This document shows, in pieces, positions 11,619 through 26,393 of a stretch of 64,000 nt of DNA. Below the pieces are notes generated by a model that saw nothing but the letters and a program-made list of their open reading frames with translations, had not been told where the DNA came from and made no database searches. This stretch comes from Heloderma charlesbogerti (lineage: Eukaryota; Chordata; Lepidosauria; Squamata; Helodermatidae): positions 4,030,001 to 4,094,000 of the forward strand of contig JANEZZ010003061.1 of the NCBI GenBank assembly GCA_026122225.1, written 5' to 3'. A program made the position numbers and the translations under genes. How positions within the stretch are numbered: position 1 is the first letter of the stretch; each line of letters opens with the position of its first letter.

Positions 11619-14600
11619 TCCCGGTCTCTCAACAGAGCGCAAACTCACATACACCGTACTTCATCTTTGACCAATACAAGTATAACAGAGAGTAGCGTAA
11701 AAAGTGCTGTGTTCGGATCTAGTGACAATAACATCCACTCTGTTAAACACTAATCACAAGGCAAGAATACGGGAGGAGTGCAGCATGCGCGTGACTCTGC
11801 TCTTGCCACTAGAACTCTCGAGTGCCTACGTCTTGATACTTCTCGCTGAAGACAATGCAAGATCGCTGTAGTGAGCTATACATTTCGGTCGTCTATACAC
11901 CTTTTATATGGACTCTACCCCTATCGGACTCTAGCGCGAGCAAGGCAGACCATGTTGAGCTAGGAGCAGAGCGCATCAGACTATTCAAACACAGACAGGC
12001 TTCACCAGCCTTCGGGAGACAAACTAAATAGTGGACACATACACTAAAGCACCATGACATTCTTGTAAGCGACATAAATACTAGCGATTGACACATTGTC
12101 CTATAGTAGCACGGACTCAAAGAGCAAAACCCGAGCCTCGAGATAGTGTTTTCCCTCTCTCAGTCTCAACAACATTTGATGTACTTCAATGTACTACCAC
12201 GTGACTTCAAAGTACACATCCGGGTGACTGTTGCGTGGAGGGAGGAGAGACACGTAAGACCGTAGCGAAGGTGATCAAAGATTTCTGCAAATAAATACGG
12301 GGGCATGGGTTATGCGTAGGGTCTTGCGTGTGGGGGTAGCACGCTAGAGCTGTGAGCCAACACGACAGGAAACAGGGCGATTGTTCACAAGACATTCTTC
12401 CTATAGTGCACAATACGAAAGGATGACGTAAAATCTCTACGATTGTAGGACATGCACAGTTGTGTAATGGTCATAGTGACTATAGGTGCTGACTGAATAT
12501 GCAGAACACATACTTTTGGAGCGCATCAAGAGTGGAGATGTATCTACGAGGTTAATCAACTCAACTGAGAGTTACGATAAATACTGGTGTACAGGAGAGA
12601 GTCCTATGTTCTTAGGAGTCTAAGAGACATTCATATATTAGGTGAGCACTGGAGCTGGTGCACGATAGTTTGTTCTGTAATATATGAGGAGGAGACAAGA
12701 CACAAGTGATCTGATAAGGGAGCTAGTGAGAGAGGGTTTCGATGCTAGGATAGACATTAGGACTGGACACTAAAACTGTAGGTGAGACAACACAGAATGT
12801 TGTAGGATGGACAGTGTGTAGACACACACTAATGAAGGGGGGGAAATGAGAGGGAGTATCATACTCACAGATTGGACAGCTGACTTAGTGACAGGACATA
12901 TAGCTAGATCATAGTGTGAATGGCTGGTCACTGAGACATCATACAACATATGTGTGAGATCTGTGAAATAATAAGTACTGAGGGGGGGGTGGAGACACTA
13001 GGAGGGACAAGTTCACGTAGTGTTGGATACACGGAGTCTTATATAGAGGGGGGACTACATGGGGATGGAAAGAATATCACAGGTGAATGTTGGGGCACTA
13101 GACAAACATCGTACAGACACAACATTAGGAAAGAATTCTCTCTTGACAATGACTCACGTGTGTGATGTGGATGTGTGACAACGATTAGAAAAGGTATAGT
13201 GACACTTATATTATACATGATCTCGCGATTACAGATGACTTACACACAAGTGAGGATCTAGATATTGTAACTGAGACGGATAGGTGCACGAGGTTGTTGA
13301 GACAACATGTCTCTCAGTACTTAGGAATGTGAGTGTGTGAGTATACAGTGCAGCAACTGTGATATACAAGAGCATTTCTTACAGAGGATAATGGGTCTGA
13401 ACTGATAGAGGTAGGTTAGAGTGGAGGCTGACATGAGTGTAGTTGTAGGTGAGGAACGTTCTGGTTGATGAGTAAAGATATATCTATACTGAATACATCA
13501 CTCAGCACATCGCAGTCTTAGTGCACACTCCATTGGGATACTGACTTCTTGTGCAGAGTTGGACACGTCATTCACAGATGTGGGAGAGGGTGTTATTCTC
13601 AGAGTATGGGGAAACAAACACATTGGGGAGCAGTCAACACACTGGTTATACTTGACTCACAGGGAAGTTTAGTAGTACAGTCGTGTGAGGCGGCAAGTGT
13701 GCGGAGGACTGGGTGGAGTCTCTAGGAGTAAGACGCGGATAATAGGGTGTGAGAAATCAATGCATCAAGAAGCGGGTGAGGACACTGAAGAGGACGATGT
13801 ACTGGGAATACAAGGATGGTACACAGAGGATTCGTATAGAAAGTACATATGACATGAGGAGTGGAGAGTGGTGTTTATAGCATATTGTTGAGTGAGAAGA
13901 GCAACACAGTAGGTGAGGTGAGGGAGGAAGACAGTGGTGAGGAGTACGAGAGTATTTAGGAAAATTATGTAGGTTTAGTAGCGTTAGAGACTGGTTTTCG
14001 AAACACAGGCTTATATGAGTGACGAGGTGGACGACGTTAGTGTGAGTAGGGAATAGGGCAGCGTGTACGAGGTGGTTGTGGGACGATGAGGTTTAAGGTG
14101 AGGAGTGAGTGATGGGTAGAGAGTGATGGGAGGTAGTGAGATAATGTGGTTATAGAGATGGGTAGAATGTGACATGAGGACAGACAATTCTGGGAAGATT
14201 ACGAGGCAAAATACATAATCAGCAGGATGTCTAATATGAAACGGAGGCATTACTGGTGTGTTTAGGATTACTATCTTGTACGTAGGTGGTGCGCGGATTG
14301 ACGAGAGAGGATCAAAATGATCATGTCTGTGATGTATTGGTGGTATTGTTTAATGATTTAGTCCTTTTTACACACTTAAGAAGGGGATGTTGAGGATGAC
14401 AGTTGAGTATAGGATGCGAGTGAGTGTTCACCGGGTGACAGTACAAGGAAGTGTTATATATAGACAAAAATATCTATAACACATGTAATGATGGCAGATC
14501 ATTTGGGCGTACATATAGGACACGCGGGGGATGGATATGTAGAGATGAAATTAAGTTAGGAAGTCAAGAGATGGTGTGAGGCACAGATTTTTGTGTGTAG

Positions 14601-16545
14601 GATTCAAGAAGAGACATGTTCACAGATTACTGGGGATGATGTTCGAGGAGAGTTTGTGAGTGGGGATCGTACACAGAGCGGGTGATATATGGAGGAGAGA
14701 GAGAGACTGAGTGGAGAGATTACGTCACAGTATGTGTGATTCTCTAGTAGTTAGGAGTGATGAGATGTATAGGCATCTATGACATTTGTAACCTTTTGAA
14801 TTTTGAAATGGGAGGAGTTCATAGTACAGATCTCAAAGCATGGTGGGTTGTTTATATCTAGAGAGACACACACACAGTATGATTGATGAACGCAGTGATT
14901 GAGTCTGTAATAGTCACACTGAGTTGAGATAGGTTATTATGAATGAGAGGCAGACGATGGGTTTTATAGAAGGAATAAGGGGGACAACTAGGTTTAATGA
15001 TTCTAGAAACAAGATTTGAGAAGGTGAAGGTTTGACATGGGGAATAGTTGAGAGTGTGAGTGTACTAGGTGTGATGGTGACTAGTTTGGTAGTGTGTAGT
15101 AGAGTTTGGAGGTTGGTGTGTCTTGGTGAGATAAGTGTTAGGAGCATGGGTGGCACAAGGTTTACTATCACATGTGAGGTCACGAGTGTAGGAGACACTT
15201 AAGGGAGTGGTGTGTGTTGTGTTCAGTCGGGTATGGAGATGGAGGGGGGTCAGGTGAGAGAGAGGATGGGAGGTGTAGTACAGGATTGTTACAGTTGGGC
15301 ATTGTTGACTACGTTTATAATTCTGGACATTAGAATGTACGGGATATAGTTTAATTATAGACTGAGGTGTGTGAAGATTGTTTTATAAATTAGAGATTCA
15401 TGTATCTTACGGGACAGTGAGTGTGGGATCACTTTAGTACATCATAACAAGGAGGTGGGTGATGACATTAATTATTAGAGAGGATTGCAATGTGACAAAG
15501 TGGTAATGAAGTTGGGGAGCAGCACACACATGAGTAGCGATGGTAGGACTAGAAGGAAACTGATTCTCAGGTACATGAGTGGTGGTCACATGAGGGTGAA
15601 GGGGAGGGGGATAGTTTTTTGTATCAGAGGGTATATAATATGTTAAATAGTAGGGAGATTGTGGTGGACACTCAGAGTTGAGGGTGAGGTGAGTGTTGTC
15701 TATGGGGCAGTACAGAGGTTGTACATATAGGGTTGTGTGGGTTGTGTGTGGTTATAGTTTGCACAGGGGAGTATCTATATATAATATTACTGTGGGTGGG
15801 ACACATGTTATCTGGTGTGGGAAATGGGGGTGAGATAGAGATCTCTAGGAGAGAGATTCTCAGTCTTCACACATGATGAAGAGACAGGTGAGGGAACAGT
15901 GGGCAGGAGAGATGAGCTGGAGACGAGACACTACGATAAAAGGGTGTGAAGAGGACAGATGAGTGGATATACACACTCTGTGAGTCATTCTTAGAAATGA
16001 CACAAGTAGTTTGTGCTCAGCGCTCTGTGACATGCAAAGAGGAGGAGATGCACACATACGACACTTCGATGTAGAAGAGGAGAAAGAGGAAGTCTCTGAT
16101 GGACATAGAGCGGGAACGAGGTGAGGGGGAGATCTTGGTTGAGGGGTAGAACTAGGGAGATATGCAGGGTGGTAGGGTTCTCACGAGCGTGATACGTCGG
16201 GACATGAGAGCAGGTACTCTTTCATATTCTGTGTGTGTGATATTATGATTGATACGAAGCCATTATAATATTTATGTGAGAGCGAGGTTGGGTATTGTGA
16301 GTTAGGTTGTTAAGGGTTGAAGGGGGTGGGTGGAGGATGTTGGTGGGTTGTTGTGTAGGGGGATCTGGTATTTAGAAGTGTGTTGTCTTATTGTGAGGTT
16401 TGTGGAGATGGGTTTAATAGGGTAGGGTGATTTTGAGGAGTTGTAGATAGGACTGGGGGTGGATCTTTTAAATGTATGGAGGGGGGGGTGGGTGTTAGGG
16501 TTGTGGGGGGATGGTAAGTGGTGAAGGGGGGAGTATAGCTGTGAA
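11619..16545. other. Anomalous block: no recognisable content, C-depleted, G-rich gradient
   Basis: Homology to the BovB LINE ends in mid-element at 11618, and ordinary-looking intron sequence returns near 16545 (gtgaattacaaaatggtttc). In between I find no repeat family of this window, no gene and no clean tandem unit. Composition drifts: 11941-12000 has 15 C and 16 G in 60 bases, 14041-14100 has 4 C and 28 G, and 15241-15300 again has 4 C. Open frames on the minus strand here are rich in Ser, Thr, Pro and Leu only because of this bias. Best explanation: error-rich single-pass sequence used to fill an assembly gap. A real, highly degenerate G-rich satellite is the alternative. Confidence 0.7.
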
Positions 16546-18275
<1,730 letters not shown>

Positions 18276-18445
18276 CCTCAGAGACATCTCTTCACAAGGG
18301 ATTTTAGCTTTTCAATTACAAAATGTTACAAGGACTTAGAAATCTTTTAAGGCTTGAATTTTTCCTATGGACAAGACCCCTTTTAAACTTATTTTTTTGC
18401 ACTTTAAAGGGAACAAAATAAAATGTTACACTATGAGATCATGAT
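18276..18445 (+). other. KATNAL1: KATNAL1 3' UTR, proximal part
   Basis: Follows the stop directly and reaches the first AATAAA. Longer 3' UTR forms may extend well beyond, since unique AT-rich sequence continues to about 20.1 kb. Confidence 0.65.
18417..18422 (+). terminator. Polyadenylation signal AATAAA
   Basis: Canonical hexamer about 140 bases after the KATNAL1 stop codon, followed by T-rich sequence. Likely the proximal poly(A) site. Confidence 0.6.
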
Positions 18446-20135
18446 ATTTCATAGATGAATACTAAAAGCTAAACATAGCAAGGGAAACCCCATGCAGTTT
18501 TGGTTGTCTGCACTTTTAACAGTAAATGCTACTCCTAGTGTTTCATGGCTTTTATCTGCCAATCAGATCTGGGATTGTGCAGGAAAAAGGCAACAAAATG
18601 GATTGTGTTATACCCTAGGCCATATTGTATGTTTAATTAGATCCCAGCCTCCTTGAATGTAGGACTGAAGTTTTCATTCTTTGCTTCTGCCTCTCTCCCT
18701 CCTTTAGAGAACTCATCACAGTATGATCTAGGGTGAAAATACTGAGGATCACTTTACACTGCAGTCAAGTTTCCATGGCTACACTGGTATTTTCTGGAAT
18801 ATCAATAATCAGAAAAAGCATGAAAGGGAGACACATGTTTCTAAATATGCAATGTATGCCTGTGGCCCGTTGCATCTGTTGGGATCTTTTTGTTTCCAGT
18901 TGTGTAGAAATGCACATTTCCTTTTCATGCCTTATGTGTGCAGCCAGCACCGTTGTCAGTGCAGTAAGCACAATTGCTAAGTAAAGTATGCGGCAGACAG
19001 TGGCAGAACATCTTTTATGTTTGAAATCTCGGTTCCACTTTTGCCCGTTTCTCTTTTACACTGGTGTAAAATCAACTGATTTATATCTGTACCACTGTAA
19101 ACAAGGTATTTCTTGCAGTACTTTGGCCGTGCTAAGGGCGTGTAAACTCCAGAGATTATAGTGGTTTAACTTGCCAGTACAGTGCTAAATTAAACTAGTG
19201 CAGATCTTGCACTGTTTTCGTCCAGCTGCTTGTGTTTTTAGATTAAACTTTTTCTAATTTATGTTTTATAATGCTAGTTACACCTTTATTGCAGTGTAGG
19301 ATACTAAAGTAAAACACAATGGAACCCGTACCTAAAGGTATAGAGCGGTTGTCCTTGAAATCCAGGAATACCCCCCATTTTTAAATATTTTTGGTGCTTT
19401 CTAGCTATTTCACTTATTTTTGCAGTTTCCTCCCAGTATGACAGATTGGTACTCATTTCTGCTGAATCTTTCCGATAGTCAGCATACATGAAAAGTGTTG
19501 CAAAACTGACTTGTTCTTTGGGCCTGTTCAGACATAGCACACAGTTCACTTCTTGAAGTGATCCTGTTTGTATGTGCACGTGTGGGAACTGGTTATTCAA
19601 GTTATTTATTTATTTTATTTATTTTGGAGAAGATCGCACAATCTGAATTCCTGTCAGGTCCTGCTTTTGCATTTCGCTCTAGAAAAGTGGCACAGATCAC
19701 CAATTCTAAGGCAAGGTTTCCACTTGAAAAAGGGATCTCATCCCACACATACCTGAGGTTATATATAAATCAGACCTCAAGGCTTTCTTGTCAGGGAATT
19801 CTTTAAATGACCAGGAGGCATTCCCAAGCCACTCTTTCACTTTGGAGCTAGTCACCTATAATAATTTGTGCTTCAGAAAAGCTGTCCTTCAGGGCACTGC
19901 CAGATTGGGGGGGGGGTGTTTTCCAATTTTAAGCGTGCTGGTTTGTCACTCCTGATGCTGGCGAGCCACATGGAGACTGTGCTGATCCCTGTACAGTTCT
20001 GTCAGTCCCTCGCCCCCATAAAGACCAAGGACTAACATGTTCTGTGTGGGTGGGACAGCCCACAAAGTTTTTAATCACATTAGCTGGCACCTCTTCCTTG
20101 ACGTATTTTCCCCCTGGAACTAAATCAGCTCTAGA
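18446..20135. other. Distal 3' UTR or intergenic sequence
   Basis: AT-rich, with no recognised repeat family apart from a run of about nine G near 19908. It could be an extended KATNAL1 3' UTR. Short open frames have no domain. Confidence 0.45.
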
Positions 20136-20239
20136 AGCCTTCTCTGACCTTGTGCCTTCCAGATATTGCCATGTGGGCTGGGAATGCTGGGAGATGCAGT
20201 CTAAAACATCTGGAAGGCACCAGGTTGGGAAAGACTGAG
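20136..20239. repeat. Palindromic MITE, 'cctggtgccctccagatgt' family
   Basis: Left arm has ttgtgccttccagat; the right arm aacatctggaaggcaccagg is its inverse. It matches the clearer copy at 49027-49158. Confidence 0.65.
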
Positions 20240-20312
20240 CTGTAGGGAAATCTTCCTTCTGGGCACAGCCTTAGTTTAATTTCTGTACAGATCGCTAAGC
20301 CACTGACACAGA

Positions 20313-20618
20313 GGGGCTATTCGTACAACACGCTAACCCACGCTGGTTGAGTGTGGGTTGTTGTTGAACTGTGGGGTTAGCGCGTTGTCTGAACCCGGGA
20401 CATTTTCTGCAGGGTGGCTTGTTAAGCACCCTGAACAATCCAACAACAAGCCATGAGTTCTCAAGGTAGCTTGATGGAGAAAAATAAGCCACACTGCATG
20501 GTTAACAAGCCACTCTGCAGAAAATGCCCTGGGTTTGGACAACACGCTAACCCAAGATTCAACAAACAGCCCACACTCAGTCACTGAGCGTGGGTTAGCG
20601 TGTTCTGTGAACAGCCCC
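20313..20618. repeat. Palindromic MITE, 'acaacacgctaaccca' family
   Basis: Ends are inverted: ggggctattcgtacaacacg on the left; reverse complement of the right end ggggctgttcacagaacacg. Inside, gcatggttaacaagccac and similar words recur in the copy at 29557-29804. No coding capacity. Confidence 0.75.
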
Positions 20619-20633
20619 AGAGACTAGGTTTTG

Positions 20634-20950
20634 CATGATCATGGAGGGGGAAATAAGCCACACTGGCTTATTTCTCCCTCTGCGCATACCTGGCGCTTGC
20701 TTGGAGGATTAGCATCGTTACCCTCAGCAGCATGGCTTGCCATGTCGTGTGAACCTGGCCAAGGTGTCTTGTTGCCATGGGTAATAAACCACCCAGAACC
20801 CATGCACTGTTGTAGGGTGCTGGGTGGCTTGTTACCAGCAACAAGAAGCTGCCTTGGCTGGGTTTGCACAACATGACAAGCCGTGCTGTTGAGGGTAATT
20901 GTGCTAACTCCCTGACACGCAGCTGGCACGTGATCATGTGAACCGGGCCA
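20634..20950. repeat. Palindromic MITE, 'catgatcatggaggg' family
   Basis: Starts catgatcatggaggggga and ends with the inverse (gtgatcatgtgaac). A second copy lies at 44419-44738. It sits almost directly after the MITE ending at 20618. Confidence 0.65.
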
Positions 20951-21879
20951 ATGGTTCAGCCAGGCATTTGCTTTACAAAAGTGTCACGTGCCCCCACGCA
21001 TTCATTGAGATAACCAGCTCCCCAGCAGAGTACATGCTGAGCATGTCCAGAGCTGCAAACGTGACTTGGTTTGATAGGGGAAGAGAGTTATTGGCGGTTC
21101 CACATCAGAGTCCTACTGTACCACGCATGGCTAGCTGCATGGGTTATGTTCACAACAATTTGTCTTTGGTTTTCTTTACTTGGTGGTGCGTTGGTTGTTG
21201 TTTTTACATAGAAGAAGGCATCGTGTGTCCAGACTGTGAATGGTACATTCCAACAAAAAGCAGCTTTACCTTGAATAAAAGAAAACCACAATGCCCTGAT
21301 GATGACTCACTTTCCTTTGGTCTTTGTCCTGTATACAGATCTTGGGATTCTGTTGTGCTCCTGCTGCGCCTGGGTTGGCTGTGATGCTCTGGAAGTACCG
21401 CATCTCCATGGAGCTTTTCAGTTTAGGCAGCAGTATCTCAACTAGCCCCTCTTGCTGTCTCCCTCTGTGAGGCATATACAGACTCTCACGGGAAACATAA
21501 AACTGCTTTTGGACCCACTACTGTTTTCACCCAAGGAGTTGTGTGGTTCATAGCAGTATCAATCTCTATACTTCATAAATTAGGAAACACGCACACACTT
21601 GCAAAGAGAAGCACACCGTGTGTTTAACCTTACTGATCGTTCTACTGTGAATTTGTGCCCACAAATACTATCGGATATGCTGGCCACTTCCAACATTTGG
21701 GTATCTGTGGGTGGGTTTAACACAGAATATTTTGTATATAAATTCGCCTTCTCAAAACAAACTGCATTATAGATCTGTGCCGCTTTATGTGGCCTTGGAT
21801 TTGGCAGTCTTTTTTCTCTAGTTTCTCCAATTAAAAAGTGAAATCCAAATTAACCTTGTGGATACTATAATATAGTGCA
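20951..21879. other. No recognised feature
   Basis: A 148-codon frame at 20938-21384 starts inside the preceding MITE and shows no domain, so it is treated as chance. An AATAAA (about 21274) is present but has no gene to attach to except a very long KATNAL1 3' UTR. Confidence 0.4.
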
Positions 21880-21990
21880 GTCCCCCCCCCATACTGATGC
21901 TCTCCAGGTGTGTGGGACTACAACTTCCATCACCCCAGTCAACCTGGTGGTCCAATACATCTGGAGGGAACTAGGTTGAGGGAAACCTGG
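21880..21990. repeat. Palindromic MITE, 'cctggtgccctccagatgt' family
   Basis: Left arm ctctccaggtgtgtgggact, right arm aatacatctggagggaacta; inverse arms of the same family as 49027-49158, diverged. Confidence 0.6.
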
Positions 21991-23759
21991 TGTAGTGTTT
22001 CTTTTAAGTTTTGTTGTAGCAAGGAATGCTGTTACCACATTTTCTAGTCTGGAGAAAGTTCTGAAGAATCAGCTGCTGGGTTTATCTTCTGTGGCTGCAG
22101 TCCAATGGAGCTATATCTACATAGGGAAGTGCCAGGAGGTTCTTTGAAGTTGCTACTGCAGCTGTTCCACTTTTGAAGGTGTGAGAGACTTTTGAGTTTA
22201 AATTTTAATTTGAAAATGGGGAGATAAAATGGATTTAGTCTTGAGCATGCAGTGGAAACTTAAAAGAAGTTTCCCAGTTCTCTTGCATTTTTCTCTTATT
22301 TTCATTGTGATCTTGGGGACCATTTGAAAGTGAACCAGAGACACTGCTGGTACTGAACGAATAGTTTAAGGAGCACTGCTGTAATGTTGCAGTAGAAATT
22401 GAGAACCATTTAACATTATTATTAATCCATGGGGGTGGGAGTTTGCATGGCATTGACTCTTTTAAGTTATTTTCTTTTCTTTATTACACTTCTAAACTGC
22501 CCACTAGTCAAAGCTATCTGCCAGAGCCTTCATAAACATAATATCTGATTTCTAACACTGTAATGTATCATTTGTAAGCTGATTGGTGGTACTACTAATA
22601 ATAAATTATATGGTATTTTTAGTATTCAGAGTGCATTTGCGTCCTGTTCTTCTCCATCCTCACAATGAGTCTGTGACCTTTCACAATTGGCAAACCGAAG
22701 CTGACAAATAACATGCCTAAAGCTACTCAATGAGTGAAGTTCTGGGCCAAAGATGGTACTCAATAGAATGCCAAGTTTGTCAGCATCTACAAAAATAATG
22801 TCCTTGTCAAAAGTGAGGAATTTGGGGTTGAAACCTGTGATGCAGGAGATCTGTAATCGGATCTCCCAACTTTTTTTTAAAGTTTAAAGCAGCTACAAGA
22901 GGCTCCAATTTTTTTCGGTCCAGTGACATTTGGGGAAAGTGGAAAGCCATTTTCCTGTTCTAAGTCCCCCTTCCCAAAGCTAGTATTTGTCCTGCAGCAG
23001 AGACAAAAAAGTAGGTATCTGTATTTTGCCTGTTATGGGGCTAATAGCAACTTTGGGGGTGATTTTGATTGGAAAAATAATGGAAGGGGTTAACTCCCTG
23101 CCAGTGCCATTACTCCAATCCACTGTAGCTATTGGCGCCCCCTCCCTCCCAGCTGCTTTAAAATATAGGAGAGGCAGTCACAGATGCCGTCTTCTGCATC
23201 ATTTCTCATTTCAGCCCACAAAGAAGCGTGAATCATAAGCATCACTAGAAGAACTCAAAATCTGTTACTTTTCTAGCTTACGTAAGTGAACAGGCGGAAG
23301 TGTTGTCCTTTCCAAACACGGCTTGTCTGAAATTGCTGTCTTACATTTTCTCATCACAGACGTTTCTTCTCATGCCTATTCCACTGGGGATCTAGCGTTT
23401 TGCTTAACTGTGGGTCCGCTGGTATAGCCTGTGGCATTGTTCATAACTGCAGAGATTCCACGTAAGATCTTAGTAAAGAGGGTCTCATTGCAACGATGAA
23501 GATGAGAGGAAATGAGCTGTACGCCAAATGGCTTGGATTCAATGGAAACCATAGCAACTCCAGGAAAGGTTTATAAATATAACACGTACAAGCGAAGTGA
23601 ATTACAGAAAGGACGTCTGGGCAGCACTGCAGGATCAAGGCTGAGGAAAACAGTGCAATAATGTACACATGGGTTCCAGCCAGGAGAATGTGGTGTTTCA
23701 GAATGAAAGATTCTGGTTCTGGTTCAGAACCAGTATATCTGGTTCAGAGTGTAAAAGGG
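21991..23759. other. No recognised feature
   Basis: Mostly AT-rich unique sequence. A weak resemblance to a CORE-SINE core at 22640-22760 (cctcacaatgagtctgtgac, ctactcaatgagtgaagttc) is too diverged to call. Confidence 0.4.
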
Positions 23760-23935
23760 ACACGATCCATAGTTCTTCTTCGTGGTCTCTGTGCATCACA
23801 CATGGCTCTGCGCCTGTCCCAAGTCCAGTCAGGAAGCTTCCATAGCTGAGGAACGTTTTGGCAGGAACCCTTCCTCCACCATCCACTGCACATGGCCTAG
23901 CGGGTTCCTGCCTGTTCCCTCAGTTCTCTTTTGAC
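23760..23935 (+). repeat. Left terminal repeat of DIRS-like copy 2
   Basis: Contains ttcttcttcgtggtctctgt and then gcatcacacatgg. Its inverse, cccatatgtgtgatgcacag, is found at 29260-29279. Confidence 0.75.
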
Positions 23936-24125
23936 CGCCATAGTGGTTAGTCCTTTCGGAGCTTCCTCTGTGCAGAAATGGAAGTGCTGCAGTTCTTCAT
24001 GCTGTTTTTTTGTGTGCCCTCTTGTTCATCCATTTTCTTCATCGTCCTTGTCATCTTCCTTCAAAAAAAAAAAAAAGTTCCTTCGTCATCTTGTCTTCGT
24101 CGTCCGTCTACTGTGGCTGTGGTGC

Positions 24126-26130
24126 CGTCTTATGGCTGCAAAGGCACCCTTTTGAAAGTGTGCCAAGTGTGGGAGTAAGTTGCCCCCCACTGACCCGCAT
24201 TCTCTCTGTCTTTTTTGCCTGGGAGAAGGACACCTCCCTGACTCCTGCTCTCTGTGCCAATCCTTTACTAAGCAGGCACGAAACAAAAGAGTGGACAGAC
24301 TGAAGGCGGAGCTGTGGAGGAGAGCATTGTTGGCTACTGACCCAAAAACCGCTGCTGGGTCCTCCATGAGTGGCAAACTTGAGGCGACTATGTCTTCCTC
24401 TATGCCAAAGTCTCCTCGTCTGGCTACCTCAGTCGAGGAGACTGACCCTCCGACTCCAGGGCGCTCCTTAGCACTCTCGGTCATGAGGAAAATCACGAAA
24501 AAGGCAAAGATTCCGAAGTCAGGATCGAGTAGCCTGAAAAAACATAAGAAAAAGGAGGTTGGGAACACCTCTTTGAAGCTGAGGATCCCAGCACCCCCTC
24601 TGTTGCTGGACTCACCAATCCATGTACTCTCTCCGGCACCTGCTGGTCCAGTCATCGAGCCAGTGTTGACCTTGTCCAACAGCAAAATCTGGGAATTTTC
24701 CCATTTGCTACCAGTCTCTTGGGATCGAGAGTTCTCTCTGACCGGAGGCATTCCCCATTGAGGCAGGAGGCCCCACATCACCATCTACAATCTCCTCCTT
24801 GGGATTGAGAGCATCGGTTTCACTCAGGACCGTATCTCTCTCCTTATCAGGACCATCGTTTCGACCATCATCACGGAGACGGATCGAGGTCCCCCCAAGG
24901 CGACTGGGACAGATGCTCTGAATGGTCTTACCCTCTGCAAGGGTCTTACCATTTTGATGAATGGCATGCTGCTCAGGATCAAGGACACTTTTTGGAGCAC
25001 TCCAGATACGCTGCTCCATGCTCTCCTTGATATCGGCCTTGACTTCCACCGAAGACTGTGCTCCAGCCCTCTGACAGGGATGAGTTCCTGGTACCTCCAC
25101 CTGTGCCACCTCGTTCTGCTTCGCTGCCGAGGAGCCAAGTGGAGTCATCTAAACTGGTGCTCTCGGCCCCAACCTTTGTCCTACCACCAATTCCATCAAC
25201 GGACAGCGCGCCACGAACAACTTTGCACCATGACTCTGCCGATGACTACCAATAGGATTCTTCATCATACTCCTCTGTTCCGCTGTCCCTTCCATCTCCG
25301 GACAATGTAGTGGGCTCCCATGATGGGGCATCCCCCTCTGAGTATATGTTGACTGAACAAGTCAGCAGAATGGCGCAGTCTTTAGGAATCGATGTACAGC
25401 AACCGGAGGAGCATATCCAGGACCCTGTTTTCAGTGCTGTCCTCACCGGCTCATCAAAACTGGTAGCAGTGCCTTTTCTCCCAACTCTTTTACAGATCGT
25501 CCACCAGTCTTGGAAAACTCTTTCCTCCATGGCTCCAACATCCAAGCACCTTGAATCCCTTTATAGGGTGCAGGAGAAGGACGCAACGTTTCTGTATTTA
25601 CATCCACACTCCAATTCCAACATTGTGGAGTTGGCGCAGGGTCAGTTGTAGAAGTCTCATGCGTCTCCTGTTGATAAAGAAAGGAGAAGATTGGACCTCC
25701 TGGGTCAGAGGATGTATTCGACGGCGGCTTTGGGGCTCCGAGTGGCCAACTATCAGGCCATGATGGCAAGATAACAGTTATTTCTGTGGGAGAAGATGGA
25801 TTCCCTCTGTGCCTATCTTCCAGAGGATCAAAAGGAACTTGCCAGGGTCTTCCATGCTGAAGCTGTCAAATTATTGAGATAGCAGATTAATACCTCGAGG
25901 CATGCCACAGATTGTCATGCCAAATCAATGGTTGGTTCTATTGCCCTCAGAAGACATGCTTGGCTGAGGTCTGTGGGTTTGACTCCTGAAGCTAGGTCTT
26001 AAATAGAAGATCTGCCTTTCAGTGGAGAAGGGCTCTTCAGTTCAAAAACGGACGAGCAGATGGACTGTCCAGAAAGCAAAGATAACTTGCTCATAACATG
26101 GGCTTGGATCCTCAACCATTACAGCAAAAG
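24126..26130 (+). pseudogene. DIRS gag-like region, copy 2
   Basis: The N-terminal part (frame 24180-24761, 193 codons) has a Cys-rich start, LCLFCLGEGHLPDSCSLCQS, in which Cys and His spacing suggests a zinc-binding fold, followed by a Lys-rich stretch near 24490-24560 (MRKITKKAKIPKSG). The C-terminal part reads VFSAVLTGSSKLVAVPFLPT, LYRVQEKDATFL and RMYSTAALGLRVANYQ near 25430-25760, with in-frame stops at about 25648, 25771 and 25880. Layout matches copy 1, where the second half is still open. The role is inferred as a structural gag. Confidence 0.7.
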
Positions 26131-26393
26131 TACCAGGGCTGCGGATAGTTTCGGCCCCAACCATACATGACCAAACAGCAGTTTGACTGTACCAGCGCTA
26201 CCAACCAAGTCAACAAAAGAAACGGCCTACTTTCTCTGCTAAATTTCATTAACACAGTAGGAACGACTTATCTTCAAAGTGTCAGCTTTGACTCCCCAAC
26301 CTTCATTGCTCTCACTCTTTCCACACACCCCTTTTCGGTTCCGTTCTGTCACGCTTCCTACAGACCTGGAAGAAGATAACATCAGACACCTGG

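Noticed and set aside
20938..21384. 148-codon plus-strand frame
   Set aside because: Starts in the end of a palindromic MITE and has no recognisable domain.
24086..24784. 232-codon minus-strand frame opposite the DIRS gag region
   Set aside because: Shadow of the plus-strand gag-like ORF, which has the homologous counterpart in copy 1.
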